NCBI RefSeq assembly: GCF_024436035.1
Contig: NZ_JANFNG010000002.1
Coordinates: forward strand, 186,001 to 250,000
Direction: 5' to 3'
DNA: 64,000 nt
From: Streptomyces humicola
GTDB lineage: Bacteria > Actinomycetota > Actinomycetes > Streptomycetales > Streptomycetaceae
In this document: in pieces, positions 42,977 through 51,308 of the stretch
How the letters are laid out: each line of letters starts with the position of its first letter
How positions within the stretch are numbered: position 1 is the first letter of the stretch
The notes under the pieces: model-generated
What the model saw: only the letters and a program-made list of their open reading frames with translations
Told to the model about the DNA's origin: nothing
The model's database searches: none
Position numbers and translations under genes: made by a program

Positions 42977-43603
42977 CTATGCGCCGTGTGAGTCGTCGAC
43001 CAGCTGTGCCGCGTACAGGCGGCTGGCGTGCTCGACGAGAGCGGTCAGCACCTCCTTGCCGGAGGCGCGCTCCCGTGCGTCGCACAGCACGACGGGCGTC
43101 CCCGGATCCAGGTCGAGCGCCGAGCCCACCTCCTCGGCACGGTAGTGGCGGGCGCCGTCGAAGCAGTTGACCGCGACGATGAACGGGATGCCCCGATGCT
43201 CGAAGTAGTCGACGGCCGGGAAGCAGTCGCGCAGCCGCCGGGTGTCGGCGAGCACGACGGCACCGAGCGCGCCCTGGGCCAACTCGTCCCACATGAACCA
43301 GAACCGGTCCTGCCCGGGGGTGCCGAACAGGTAGAGCGCCAGGTCCTCGTGGATGGTGATCCGGTCGAAGTCCATGGCCACCGTGGTGGTGGCCTTGTCC
43401 TCGACGCCGTCGAGGCTGTCGACCGGACGTCCGGCCTCGGTCAGCCGCTCCTCGGTGCGCAGCGGGCGGATCTCGCTGACCGAGCCGACCAACGTGGTCT
43501 TGCCCGCACCGAAGCCTCCGGCGACCATGATCTTCAGCGCCATGAAGTTACTGGACGGCGCGGACCTGGCGGGGTTCGGTGCGTCAGAGCGCTCGGAGAC
43601 CAT
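42977..43603 (-). CDS. cvnD: Conservon GTPase-like ATP/GTP-binding protein CvnD
   Basis: A 208-residue small G-protein of the actinobacterial conservon. The P-loop is GGFGAGKTTLVGSVSE near residue 30, a conserved SEIRPLRTEERLTEAG block follows, the DTxGQ-like switch is FGTPGQDRFWFMWDEL near 92, and the base-recognition motif AVNCFDGARHY is near 145. It acts with CvnA-C as a membrane-associated, GPCR-like signalling module. Its start overlaps the end of cvnC by 20 bp, as usual in these operons. It is the last gene of the leftward operon, ending at a very strong hairpin. All switch motifs look intact. Confidence 0.95.
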   Translation of the reverse strand: MVSERSDAPNPARSAPSSNFMALKIMVAGGFGAGKTTLVGSVSEIRPLRTEERLTEAGRPVDSLDGVEDKATTTVAMDFDRITIHEDLALYLFGTPGQDRFWFMWDELAQGALGAVVLADTRRLRDCFPAVDYFEHRGIPFIVAVNCFDGARHYRAEEVGSALDLDPGTPVVLCDARERASGKEVLTALVEHASRLYAAQLVDDSHGA

Positions 43604-43961
43604 CGATCACTTTCTTGAGAAGCCGTGCGTCCGGCAATCGGGCAGGGGGTACAGGGCGGCTGACCTGGATCAGCCCGGCGGCGAGCAGGTCGCTGAGCAG
43701 TACGCGCACGACTCCGAGGGGCAGACCCGCGTCGGAGGCGATGTCCGCCACCGGCCGGGCCCGCTGCGCGCACAACTGCAGGATCGCGTTCTGCTCGGGT
43801 GAAAGCATCGTCGCGTGCTCGTCCGGTTCCACGGCCTGGACGACCGCCATGAGGTCGAACACCTCGCTGCCCGGTCTGGCGCGCCCCGCCGTCATCGCGT
43901 ACAGCCGTACCAGCGGCCCCGCTTCGTCGTCGTACCAGTGCGGCGTGGAGGAGTCGATCAT
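43584..43961 (-). CDS. cvnC: Conservon protein CvnC (DUF742)
   Basis: A 125-residue DUF742 protein. The family opening WYDDEAGPLVRLYAMTAGRA is present, followed by a winged-helix-like body (MLSPEQNAILQLCAQRARPV, then PLGVVRVLLSDLLAAGLIQV) and the C-terminal PDARLLKKVIDGLRAL. The role in the complex is not established, although the fold suggests DNA or protein binding. It overlaps cvnD by 20 bp and starts 10 bp after the cvnB stop. Intact. Confidence 0.94.
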   Translation of the reverse strand: MIDSSTPHWYDDEAGPLVRLYAMTAGRARPGSEVFDLMAVVQAVEPDEHATMLSPEQNAILQLCAQRARPVADIASDAGLPLGVVRVLLSDLLAAGLIQVSRPVPPARLPDARLLKKVIDGLRAL

Positions 43962-43971
43962 GAAGAATCCT

Positions 43972-44358
43972 TTATTCCGGTTCCGCGAAGCCGCTCGCCG
44001 CTCCGGCCCGGGTGGGCGTCTCCAGATGCTCGCCGACCCGCCTGACCAGTCGGGCCATCTCGTAGGCGACGAGACCCACGTCGGCGGAGGCGTCGGTGAA
44101 GACCGACAGGCACGATCCGTCCCCGGCGGCGACGACGAAGAGGAAGCCGCCCTCCAGCTCGACCATGGTCTGGATCACCGAGCCGGCACCGAAGTGCCGC
44201 CCGGACCCCTTGGCGAGGCTGTGGAAGCCCGACGCGATCGCGGCGAACCGCTCGCCGTCGTCACGCGTCATGTCCGCCGAGGCACCGACCGGCAGGCCGT
44301 CCCCGGAGAGCACCACCGCCTGCGTGATCTCCGCGACCCGGGAGAACCAACTCGTCAA
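43972..44358 (-). CDS. cvnB: Conservon roadblock/LC7 protein CvnB, apparently frameshifted near its start
   Basis: The roadblock fold (AVVLSGDGLPVGASADMTRD to the end) is intact. The N-terminus is not. An ATG at 44401 overlaps the cvnA stop as ATGA and begins MTGDIRQSAELNWLLDELV, exactly as family members start. The continuation SRVAEITQAVV is one frame over: the minus strand reads TTGGTTCTCC where TTGGTCTCC would keep frame (about 44343-44348). The annotated frame from a TTG at 44358 lacks the conserved LNWLLDE helix and has no ribosome-binding site. This is either a real one-base insertion or a sequencing error. Family proteins are about 135-140 residues. Confidence 0.8.
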   Translation of the reverse strand: MTSWFSRVAEITQAVVLSGDGLPVGASADMTRDDGERFAAIASGFHSLAKGSGRHFGAGSVIQTMVELEGGFLFVVAAGDGSCLSVFTDASADVGLVAYEMARLVRRVGEHLETPTRAGAASGFAEPE

Positions 44359-44397
44359 GAAGCCAGTTGAGTTCGGCGGACTGCCGGATGTCGCCGG

Positions 44398-45606
44398 TCA
44401 TCGTGATTCATCTCCTCGGGGCGGGATCTCGCTCGACTCGTGCTCCTCCGGGGCCGCCTCCGGGGGCCGCTGCGCACCGGTGCCGCGGCCGCGCGCCCAA
44501 CCGGCGCGCAGCGACGCCATCGTGGCCCGCGCCTGCTCCGGGGAGCGGCGGGACGGACCGGACGCGGTGGCATCGCGCGGTACGAACCGGGGCGGGGTCT
44601 CCGGGCGGCCGCGCAGCGGAGGCGCGAGGCTCGCCTGCCGGGTGCGGCGCGGCAGCGGTTCCGCGGGACCGTCGGCCGCCGCCTTGCCCGCTCCTTCGCC
44701 CATGCCGTGTCCGCTTCCTCGGCCGCTCCCGTGGCCGTTGCCGTTGCCGTTCTGCGAGGGAGCGCCGCCGTCCCGGGCTGGGCCTGCGGCGGGAGCCGGC
44801 GTCGTGTGGGGCACGGGGATGCTCCCTCCGGGCGTCCGCGGCCGGGCGGGGCCCGCGGGCTCGCTCTCCGGGGCGCGGCGCTGGGCGGGGAACGGCACGG
44901 CGTCGCCCTGGCGGTCGGCGGCGCGCAGCTGCGCCGGGCGGGGGCGGTCCTCGGACCGGTCGTCCTGGCCGGCCCGGGCGTGGGTGCCGGCCGTGGACGC
45001 GACCTCGGCTGGTACCTGTTCGGCGGGCTCGGCCTCCAGCAGGGCTTCGGGCAGCAGGACGACGGCGGTCACGCCGCCGTACGCGGAGCGCTGCAGCGAC
45101 ACCGACACGCCCTGCCGGTGGGCGAGCCGGTTGACGACGAACAGGCCGAGCTGTTCGGTGTCGAGCAGGTCGATCCGTCTTACGTCGGCGATGCGCTGGT
45201 TGGCCTCTTCGAGCGCCTCCTTGCCCATGCCCAGACCGCGGTCCTCGATCTCCACCACGACGCCGGAGCCGACCTGCTGGCCCCGGGCGAGGACCCGGGT
45301 GTGCGGGGGCGAGAACGAAGTGGCGTTCTCGACGAGTTCGGCGACCAGGTGGGTGAGGTCGGCGACGGCGGCACCGGTGAGGTGGACGTCGGGAATCTGC
45401 GTGACGTCGACCCGCGGGAAGTCCTCGACCTCCGAGACCGCTGAGCGCACGACGTCGAGCAGCGGCACTGGCCTGCGCCAGCCGCGGCCGGGCGCCGCGC
45501 CGGAGAGGATGATCAGGGACTCCGCATGGCGGCGCATGCGCGTGGTCAGGTGGTCGAGCCGGAAGAGGTCCTCGAGCTCCGCCGGGTCCTCGTTGCGGCG
45601 CTCCAT
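44398..45606 (-). CDS. cvnA: Conservon sensor kinase-like protein CvnA, N-terminally truncated
   Basis: About 402 residues from ATG 45606. The conserved histidine-kinase-like dimer segment is present (LFRLDHLTTRMRRHAESLII), as are the HATPase N-box LVAELVENATSFSPPHTRVL, the G1 region EIEDRGLGMGKEALEEANQR, and LGLFVVNRLAHRQGVSVSLQ. A long Pro/Gly/Arg-rich tail ends the protein. Typical CvnA proteins have membrane segments and a 250-400-residue extracellular sensor before this point. Here coding homology begins at 45606, and the upstream sequence is the start of an unrelated MHYT gene in another frame. The product could at best be a soluble ATPase fragment, and no good ribosome-binding site precedes it. 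Confidence 0.72.
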   Translation of the reverse strand: MERRNEDPAELEDLFRLDHLTTRMRRHAESLIILSGAAPGRGWRRPVPLLDVVRSAVSEVEDFPRVDVTQIPDVHLTGAAVADLTHLVAELVENATSFSPPHTRVLARGQQVGSGVVVEIEDRGLGMGKEALEEANQRIADVRRIDLLDTEQLGLFVVNRLAHRQGVSVSLQRSAYGGVTAVVLLPEALLEAEPAEQVPAEVASTAGTHARAGQDDRSEDRPRPAQLRAADRQGDAVPFPAQRRAPESEPAGPARPRTPGGSIPVPHTTPAPAAGPARDGGAPSQNGNGNGHGSGRGSGHGMGEGAGKAAADGPAEPLPRRTRQASLAPPLRGRPETPPRFVPRDATASGPSRRSPEQARATMASLRAGWARGRGTGAQRPPEAAPEEHESSEIPPRGDESR

Positions 45607-45704
45607 GTGCAGCGCAGTCCGAGGGCCGACCCGACACACGCCATGACGTATGCGAGGACAGGCGAAACCCATCCGGCGCCGCTGAAATCGTGCATGCCAC
45701 CCAC
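45607..45704 (-). pseudogene. 5' remnant of an MHYT-domain protein gene, joined to cvnA
   Basis: A GTG at 45704 (GAAGGGA six bases upstream) and an ATG at 45695 start the frame MHDFSGAGWVSPVLAYVMAC, then VGSALGLRCT. This matches, from memory, the first transmembrane helix of streptomycete MHYT-domain proteins, which continue into further helices. The match ends near 45605-45610, exactly where CvnA homology starts in another frame. One deletion probably removed the rest of this gene and the 5' part of cvnA. Confidence 0.62.
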
Positions 45705-46237
45705 GGCGATTCCCTTCACAAATCGGCGTCGCGCCGTGGGACGCTAACACAGAATACACACGTTGCGTTCACACATAATCACGTTGACAGGAAACAGGTG
45801 CGGGCACGTCTTCGACGCAGCGTCGGGTTACCTGTGAGTCAGGTGGCCATTAGGGCCACCTGAGGCACCGTCGCATGGCTTCCTGCAAGTACAACGCTTC
45901 ACGCCAACTTCCTTTCAAGGAAGGCAATTTGATGACCGTTCCTGAACGCCGTCGACCACCTGTGACCCACGGAACGCGCAACCGCAGACTGTTCCCGTAT
46001 ATCGCGAAGCACGGATGAGAAAGATCATCGTTCAGCAGTTCCGAAATAGACGATAAAGAGGGGCGCACAACACCCACTCGACCATCCAGAAAACGACACA
46101 GAAATCGGACAATGCACCATGGAGCACATAAGCGGCCCGCCACCGCCCACATCGCAAGGATTCACAGGAACCCAACAACGAGACAGTGGCTGGGTTACTC
46201 TTCAGCTGTCCATATTCCGTCTATATCCGAGGCCGCC
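45705..46237. other. AT-enriched intergenic region with a hairpin
   Basis: More than 500 bp between the conservon side and the LysR gene. It is visibly poorer in GC than the rest of the window (for example 45890-46140). It holds a perfect 10-bp hairpin at 45839-45863 (5-base loop) that could be a terminator or regulatory structure. Open frames here lack coding character. No insertion-sequence ends or RNA genes were recognised. Confidence 0.45.
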
Positions 46238-47155
46238 GTGCTCGATCTACGCCATCTCCAGGTGCTCCGCGCGATCGCGCGGCACGGCTCCCTCGCCGCC
46301 GCCGCACGCGCGCTCCACTACAGCCAGCCGACCGTCACGCATCACCTCGCCTCGCTCGAATCGCACTTCGACGCCCAGTTGGTGCGGCGCGGTCCGCGCG
46401 GCGCCGAGCTCACCGAGATCGGCGAGGTGCTGCTGCCGCACGCGGAGGCCGTGCTGCAACGTGTCGAACTGGGCGAGCAGGAGGTGCGCGGCATGGTCGA
46501 GCGGGGCGCCGCGACCCTGCGCGTGGGCACCTTCCCCACCGCGGGTGCGCTGCTCCTCCCGCCCGCCGTCCGCACCCTGCACGACCAGGGAGTGCACGTC
46601 TCGCTCATCGAGGGCGAGCTGCCCACTCTCCTCGACGCGTTGCGCGCCCGCGAACTCCAGCTCTCCCTGGTCTTCTCGCAGCCCGGCGACCGGCTCGACC
46701 TGCAGGAGGACTTCGCGCTGTTCCCGCTGCTCGACGATCCGCTGCTGCTCGTGCTGCCCGCGGGCCACCCCTGCGCCGCAATGGACCGGGTGCCGCTCGC
46801 GGCGCTCAAGGACGACGGCTGGATCGTCGGGACGACCGACTGGGACCCGTGCGACCGGCTGCTGTCGTGGGCGTGCGAGCGCGAGGGGTTCGAGCCGGTC
46901 CATGTGCTGCGCACCGACGACTACGGCGTGATCCAGGGGTTTGTGGCCGCCGGCACGGGCGTGGCGCTCCTGCCGCGGCTCGCCCTCGGCCCGCACCGCG
47001 ACGACCTCGCCGTACGACAGGTCGACGGCCCGCCGTTGGCGCGCCAGATCGGCGTCGCCATGCTCCGCACGACGACCGCGGCCAGCGCCCGCCTGCTCCT
47101 CGACGCGCTGCGGACGCAGGCGGCCAGGCTCTGCGCGGGACGGGACGAGGTCTAG
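46238..47155 (+). CDS. LysR-family transcriptional regulator
   Basis: A 305-residue regulator. The winged helix-turn-helix lies at the N-terminus (LDLRHLQVLRAIARHGSLAA, then AARALHYSQPTVTHHLASLE). A LysR substrate-binding domain follows from about residue 90 (ATLRVGTFPTAGALLLPPAV, then FALFPLLDDPLLLVLPAGHP). The GTG at 46238 matches the usual position directly before LDLRHLQ. Longer in-frame starts run into the AT-rich region. There is no divergently transcribed target next to it. A hairpin follows the stop. Confidence 0.93.
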   Translation: MLDLRHLQVLRAIARHGSLAAAARALHYSQPTVTHHLASLESHFDAQLVRRGPRGAELTEIGEVLLPHAEAVLQRVELGEQEVRGMVERGAATLRVGTFPTAGALLLPPAVRTLHDQGVHVSLIEGELPTLLDALRARELQLSLVFSQPGDRLDLQEDFALFPLLDDPLLLVLPAGHPCAAMDRVPLAALKDDGWIVGTTDWDPCDRLLSWACEREGFEPVHVLRTDDYGVIQGFVAAGTGVALLPRLALGPHRDDLAVRQVDGPPLARQIGVAMLRTTTAASARLLLDALRTQAARLCAGRDEV

Positions 47156-47166
47156 GCCCAGGGCCC

Positions 47167-47195
47167 GGCGCGGGATCCCCCCGACCTCCCGCGCC
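47167..47195. terminator. Hairpin after the LysR gene
   Basis: A 9-bp perfect stem (47167-47175 with 47187-47195) and 11-base loop, 11 bp after the stop. An alternative fold uses the repeated GGGATCCC element at about 47172-47179 and 47200-47207. The remaining interval to 47384 shows nothing recognised. Confidence 0.55.
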
Positions 47196-47384
47196 AGAGG
47201 GATCCCGCCATTCACCGCGGACGGCGCGCTCAACCGTCCCCGGTGAAGTGCGCGCCCAGGCCGGAGAGTTGGCAGCAGGCGCCTCCCCCCACACTTCCCG
47301 ATAGTTGAAGGCTCATGCAACCCCTCCAGAAAGCGCTTGCCCTCACTGCGCGGAACCTTCACCCCGTCTGCAGGAGTCGGACGG

Positions 47385-47900
47385 TCACGCCTGCGGCGGA
47401 CTGGCGAGCAGGTCGTAGAGCGCCAGCGGCGTCACATACCCGGGCCACCGGCCGTCGGCGAACAGGTGCACCCCACCGTCGAGGTAGGTCCGGTCCACCA
47501 GTTGGGAGCAGATCATGTGCCGGGACGAGGCGACGTAGCGGCGCAGCCCGGGGGCGGGGATGTGGAAGCGGTGCACCGCGATGGCCAGGTAGTCGGCGAA
47601 CGAGTAGGGCACCCCGACGTAGCGGTGCGCCGCCGCGCAGATCGCCTCCCGCTGGTTCTCGGTGAGCGTCGCGGGGCAGACGTAGACCACGTTGCGCTGC
47701 TCGTACTCCGACAACGGTGCGATGCGGGCACCCCCGGGCTCGGCCTCGATCAGCTGCTCGTCGGGCAGGACGAGGAACGCGTGCTCGTAGTTTTTGAAGC
47801 CGTTCCCGTTGATCCACTGTCCGAATTCGATGAACTTGCCTACGGGGCCGGGGATCTGGGTGAGCCCGATGTCCCCGGGCACGGGTTCGGTGTGGATCAC
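47385..47900 (-). CDS. NlpC/P60-like (YiiX/permuted papain fold) hydrolase
   Basis: A 171-residue protein from GTG 47900 with GGGAGGAGG upstream. It opens with the His block of permuted NlpC/P60 proteins (VIHTEPVPGDIGLTQIPGPV, then GQWINGNGFKNYEHAFLVLP, where YEHAFLV carries a catalytic His). The Cys lies near the C-terminus in SRHMICSQLVDRTYLDGGVH, the reverse order of classical NlpC. VGVPYSFADYLAIAV is a further family segment. There is no signal peptide, so it may act inside the cell or in an unusual export route. The open frame continues upstream to 48236, but that part belongs to a different decayed gene. Confidence 0.82.
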   Translation of the reverse strand: MIHTEPVPGDIGLTQIPGPVGKFIEFGQWINGNGFKNYEHAFLVLPDEQLIEAEPGGARIAPLSEYEQRNVVYVCPATLTENQREAICAAAHRYVGVPYSFADYLAIAVHRFHIPAPGLRRYVASSRHMICSQLVDRTYLDGGVHLFADGRWPGYVTPLALYDLLASPPQA

Positions 47901-48107
47901 GGCTGCGCCTCCTCCCGGCCGGCGGATGACGCCGGCCGCCCGCAACGCGATCCGCTCGCCGGCAACCGTACCGCTGCCGCAAGCGGATCCTGACGGCCCG
48001 TCGGCGAAGGGTTGTCCCGTCAACCGGCCCTGTTTTCCGTATAGCGACGCCCGACGCACTGGGTCAATGACGCTGCGGCGAACCTCCCCCGATCGTGACC
48101 TGCCCGG

Positions 48108-48254
48108 TCCACCGCTCGTAGCCCCGTCCAGGACGTAGGGCATGTTCGTGTACGGGACCGTGCCGTTGAAGTCGTGCCAGGCGCAGAGCCCCGAGTTGGG
48201 GAAGCCGTCGGGCGAGTTGCCGCTCGGGCTCAGCACGACACGGCCATGTCGACG
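48108..48254 (-). pseudogene. Fragment of a secreted protein gene
   Basis: In frame with the NlpC-like gene, but outside it, the sequence encodes GRVVLSPSGNSPDGFPNSGL, CAWHDFNGTVPYTNMPYVLD. From memory this resembles the central part of actinobacterial secreted proteins with CAWHD-G-TNMPYV motifs. No start, signal peptide or continuation (the following family segment with HEYAETITD) is present on either side. The rest of 47901-48377 contains only a hairpin. Confidence 0.5.
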
Positions 48255-48312
48255 TCGCTGCCCGAGATCAAGACGCAGTTACGCACCAATTCCGCCCGCC
48301 TGCCGCACAGTT

Positions 48313-48342
48313 CGGCGCCCCTCCCGCAGAAGAGGGGCGCCG
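48313..48342. terminator. Hairpin downstream of the acyl-CoA dehydrogenase gene
   Basis: A perfect 10-bp stem (48313-48322 with 48333-48342) with a 10-base loop, 35 bp beyond the leftward stop at 48378. Confidence 0.6.
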
Positions 48343-48377
48343 GCGGCGTACGAGGAGTGGAAGCGGTGGGAGCGGCG

Positions 48378-49604
48378 TCAGCGGATGGGCAGACCTGAGA
48401 TGGTGCGGGCGATCACCAGGCGCTGGATCTCGCTGGTGCCCTCGAAGATGGTGTAGATGGCGGCGTCACGGTGCATCCGTTCGACCGGGTACTCGCGGGT
48501 GAACCCGTTTCCGCCGAGGATCTGCATCGCGTTGGCCGTCACCCACTTCGCGGTCTCGCCCGCGTAGAGCTTGGACATCGACCCCTCGGCGGCCGTGAAC
48601 GGCTTGCCCGCGGTCGCCATCCAGGAGGCCCGCCACACCAGCAGCCGCGCGGCGTCGATGCGAGTGCGCATGTCGGCCAGGGTGAAGGCGATGCCCTGGT
48701 TGTCGATGATCGGGCGGCCGAACTGAACGCGGGTCTTGGCGTAGTCGAGCGCCACCTCGTAGGCGGCGCGGGCGATGCCCACCGCCTGGGCGCCGACAGC
48801 GGGGCGGGAGGCCTCGAAGGTGGCCATCGCCGCGTTCTTGATCCGCTCGCCGCCGTTGCGCTGCTTCTCCCGTGCCCGCGCGAGCCGCTCGTCGAGCCTC
48901 TCCTTGCCGCCGAGCAGGCAGGAGCCAGGGACGCGCACGTCCTCCAGGACCACTTCCGCCGTGTGGGAGGCGCGGATGCCGTGCTTCTTGAACTTCTGGC
49001 CCTGGGAGAGCCCGGGGGTGCCCGGCGGGACGATGAAGGAGGCCTGGCCGCGAGCGCCGAGCTCGGGGTCGACGACAGCGACGACGATGTGGACATTGGC
49101 GATGCCGCCGTTGGTCGCCCAGGTCTTGGTGCCGTTGATCACCCACTCGTCCTTGGCCTCGTCGTAGACGGCGCGCGTGCGCATCGCCGAGACGTCGGAG
49201 CCGGCGTCCGGCTCGGAGGAGCAGAAGGCGGCGACCTTGACGTCGTCGGGCGTGCCGAACATCTGCGGGACCCAGGTGCCGATCTGCTCCTCGGTGCCGT
49301 TGGCGAGCACGCCGACGGCGGCGAGTGTGGTGCCGACGATCGACAGGCCGATGCCCGCATCACCCCAGAAGAGCTCCTCCATCGCCACCGGGATACCGAG
49401 TCCGGTCGGGTCGAAGAAGGCCTGGGCGTAGAAGTCCATCGAGTACAGGCCGATCTTCGCGGCCTCCTGGATCACCGGCCAGGGCGTCTCCTCGCGCTCG
49501 TCCCACTCGGCGGCGGCCGGGCGCATGACGTCGGCGGCGAATCCGTGGATCCAGTCGCGCACGCCCTTCTGGTCGTCGTTGAGCTCGAGTGTGAAGTCGC
49601 CCAT
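48378..49604 (-). CDS. Acyl-CoA dehydrogenase
   Basis: A 408-residue FAD flavoenzyme introducing the alpha-beta double bond in acyl-CoA oxidation. Signatures: [20 protein letters not shown] (family signature 1), [20 protein letters not shown], the middle beta domain [20 protein letters not shown], and the C-terminal helical domain with [20 protein letters not shown], then [18 protein letters not shown]. The last of these contains the catalytic Glu (FEGTSE). ATG 49604 has GGAGG upstream. The divergent TetR gene and its perfect operator suggest acyl-CoA- or fatty-acid-responsive control. Confidence 0.95.
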   Translation of the reverse strand: MGDFTLELNDDQKGVRDWIHGFAADVMRPAAAEWDEREETPWPVIQEAAKIGLYSMDFYAQAFFDPTGLGIPVAMEELFWGDAGIGLSIVGTTLAAVGVLANGTEEQIGTWVPQMFGTPDDVKVAAFCSSEPDAGSDVSAMRTRAVYDEAKDEWVINGTKTWATNGGIANVHIVVAVVDPELGARGQASFIVPPGTPGLSQGQKFKKHGIRASHTAEVVLEDVRVPGSCLLGGKERLDERLARAREKQRNGGERIKNAAMATFEASRPAVGAQAVGIARAAYEVALDYAKTRVQFGRPIIDNQGIAFTLADMRTRIDAARLLVWRASWMATAGKPFTAAEGSMSKLYAGETAKWVTANAMQILGGNGFTREYPVERMHRDAAIYTIFEGTSEIQRLVIARTISGLPIR

Positions 49605-49706
49605 CGTTTTCCTCCACGCAGTTCCCACTGCACCTTGGTCGCTCACCGCGCCGTGATGTGCTGACGGCACTGTGGTATGCCGACGGTGCTATGCTCCGCC
49701 GACACG

Positions 49707-49725
49707 GTGTTACTAACGGTAACAC
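49707..49725. promoter_or_regulatory. TetR-type operator between acyl-CoA dehydrogenase and TetR genes
   Basis: GTGTTAC-TAACG-GTAACAC is a perfect 7-bp inverted repeat with a 5-bp spacer. A weaker related element, GTTACCGACCGGTAGC, follows at 49732-49747. It is placed between the two divergent starts, consistent with joint control by the adjacent TetR protein. Confidence 0.7.
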
Positions 49726-49859
49726 CAGTCTGTTACCGACCGGTAGCCCTGTCAAGTCGCGACTCCAGCGCAGGTCATCCGGTCCGGGGGTGTTACGTTG
49801 CGCTGCGTAGGAGCAAACAGCAGAGGCGATCCGGATACCGGACGGGCGGGGAGGCTCGG

Positions 49860-50510
49860 GTGCAGACCAGCCAACGACTGGACCAGCAGCAGGCGGCGGA
49901 GCGCCGTCGCCGGGAACTGCTCGAAGCTGCCGACCGGGTAGTGCTCCGGGACGGGCCCGAGGCATCGATGAATGCCATCGCCGCCGAGGCCGGAATCACC
50001 AAGCCGATCCTCTACCGCCACTTCGGCGACAAGAACGGGCTGTACCGGGCCCTCGCACAGCGCCACACCGACGCGCTGCTCGTCACCCTGCGGACCGCCC
50101 TCGACACCCCCGGCGCGCGGCGCGAGCGCGTCGAGGCCACACTCGACGCCTATCTCGCGGCGATCGAGGCGCGCCCCCAGGTATACCGCTTCCTGATGCA
50201 CCCCACCGAGGCCGAGACCGCCCCGGACAGCGAGAAGGGGTTCGACGTCGGACGCCACACCGCGCCGCTGCTGCGCCGGCTGGGCGAGGAGCTGGCGAAG
50301 ATCATCGCCGAGCGCCTCGACCTCGGCCCCAACAGCGAGGAGCTTGCGCGGGTGTGGGGCCACGGCATCGTCGGCATGATGCACGCCGCCGGCGACTGGT
50401 GGCTGGGCGAACGCCCCTGCTCCCGCGCCCAGTTGGTGCGGCACCTCGCCGATCTGCTGTGGGGACGTCTCGCGGCCGCGGGCGACATCCCCGGCGGGCC
50501 GGGGCTCTGA
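49860..50510 (+). CDS. TetR/AcrR-family transcriptional regulator
   Basis: A 216-residue repressor from a GTG with GGGGAGG upstream. The N-terminal HTH is clear (RRRELLEAADRVVLRDGPEA, then SMNAIAAEAGITKPILYRHF, GDKNGLYRALAQRH), and the C-terminal ligand domain is of the fatty-acid/acyl-CoA-responsive type (WGHGIVGMMHAAGDWWLGER). It is divergent from the acyl-CoA dehydrogenase, with a perfect palindrome in between, so it probably represses that gene and itself. The next gene (deformylase) is convergent. Confidence 0.93.
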   Translation: MQTSQRLDQQQAAERRRRELLEAADRVVLRDGPEASMNAIAAEAGITKPILYRHFGDKNGLYRALAQRHTDALLVTLRTALDTPGARRERVEATLDAYLAAIEARPQVYRFLMHPTEAETAPDSEKGFDVGRHTAPLLRRLGEELAKIIAERLDLGPNSEELARVWGHGIVGMMHAAGDWWLGERPCSRAQLVRHLADLLWGRLAAAGDIPGGPGL

Positions 50511-50544
50511 GCGGCCTCGCCGATGCCACGGCTGCAGGGGCGGT

Positions 50545-51084
50545 TCACCGCGCCCAGGGCGCACGCCGCGCGGCCCGCAGTGCGCGGCGCCTGCGCAGCC
50601 CCGCGAGCCGGTCGGTGAACAGCCCGCCGTCGAGGTGGTCGCACTCGTGCTGGAGGCAGCGGGCGAAGAACCCCGTCCCGGTGACGAGCAGCGGCCTGCC
50701 GTGCCGGTCGCTTCCTTCGACCACAGTGCGGTCGAAGCGCGTCGTGGGGGCATACACCCCCGGCAGTGAAAGGCAGCCCTCGGACCCGGCGACGGTGACC
50801 CCGTCAGCGGTGGCCACCCGCGGGTTGATCACGTGCCCGAGGTGGCGCCGCTCCTCGTCGTCCGGGCAGTCGTAGACGAACACCCGTAGCGGCACGCCGA
50901 TCTGAGGCGCCGCAAGACCCACGCCGTCGTAGGCGTACATCGTGGCGAACATGTCCTCGATCAGCCGGGCCAGCTCGTCGCCGAAGTCGGTCACCTCGGC
51001 GCTCGCGGCACGCAGTCCGGGGTCGCCGAGGAGCCTGACCGGCCGGACGGTTCCGCTGGATCCGGGGATGGTGCCGCGTCGCAT
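50545..51084 (-). CDS. def: Peptide deformylase
   Basis: A 179-residue metalloenzyme removing the N-formyl group from nascent proteins. All three diagnostic motifs are present: GVGLAAPQIG near residue 55, EGCLSLPG near 103 and QHECDHLDG near 144, giving the Cys and two His metal ligands and the catalytic Glu. The C-terminus is Arg/Ala-rich. It is divergent from murT with a short shared promoter region. It is a second-type deformylase of the kind streptomycetes often carry in several copies. Confidence 0.96.
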   Translation of the reverse strand: MRRGTIPGSSGTVRPVRLLGDPGLRAASAEVTDFGDELARLIEDMFATMYAYDGVGLAAPQIGVPLRVFVYDCPDDEERRHLGHVINPRVATADGVTVAGSEGCLSLPGVYAPTTRFDRTVVEGSDRHGRPLLVTGTGFFARCLQHECDHLDGGLFTDRLAGLRRRRALRAARRAPWAR

Positions 51085-51308
51085 GGCGGCAAGGGTACGG
51101 CGCCGCGGACGCCGCGGTGCAGAGCGGGCGCCGGGACTCGATAGGCTGATCCGTGACCGAAGCCTCCCGCCCGGCGGAACGGCGCGGACCGCGGGAGTTT
51201 CCCGGCCGCGGCGCAGCGCCGACGACCGCGGGCTTCCTCCCCCTCACGGCGGCGGAAGCCGCCGTGGGCGGGTGGCCCGGTGCCGGACGCGAGGAGGATC
51301 GAAGGACG

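Noticed and set aside
42564-43292. A leftward frame joining the end of the mannosidase to cvnD
   Set aside because: It runs through a terminator hairpin and two sense genes and has no ribosome-binding site or domain.
45850-46152. A 100-residue leftward frame in the AT-rich gap
   Set aside because: Atypical codon use, no start signals and no recognisable fold; too weak to call a gene.
47385-48236. One 283-residue protein covering the NlpC-like gene and upstream sequence
   Set aside because: A strong ribosome-binding site precedes GTG 47900, and the upstream part resembles an unrelated secreted protein with low-complexity sequence between.
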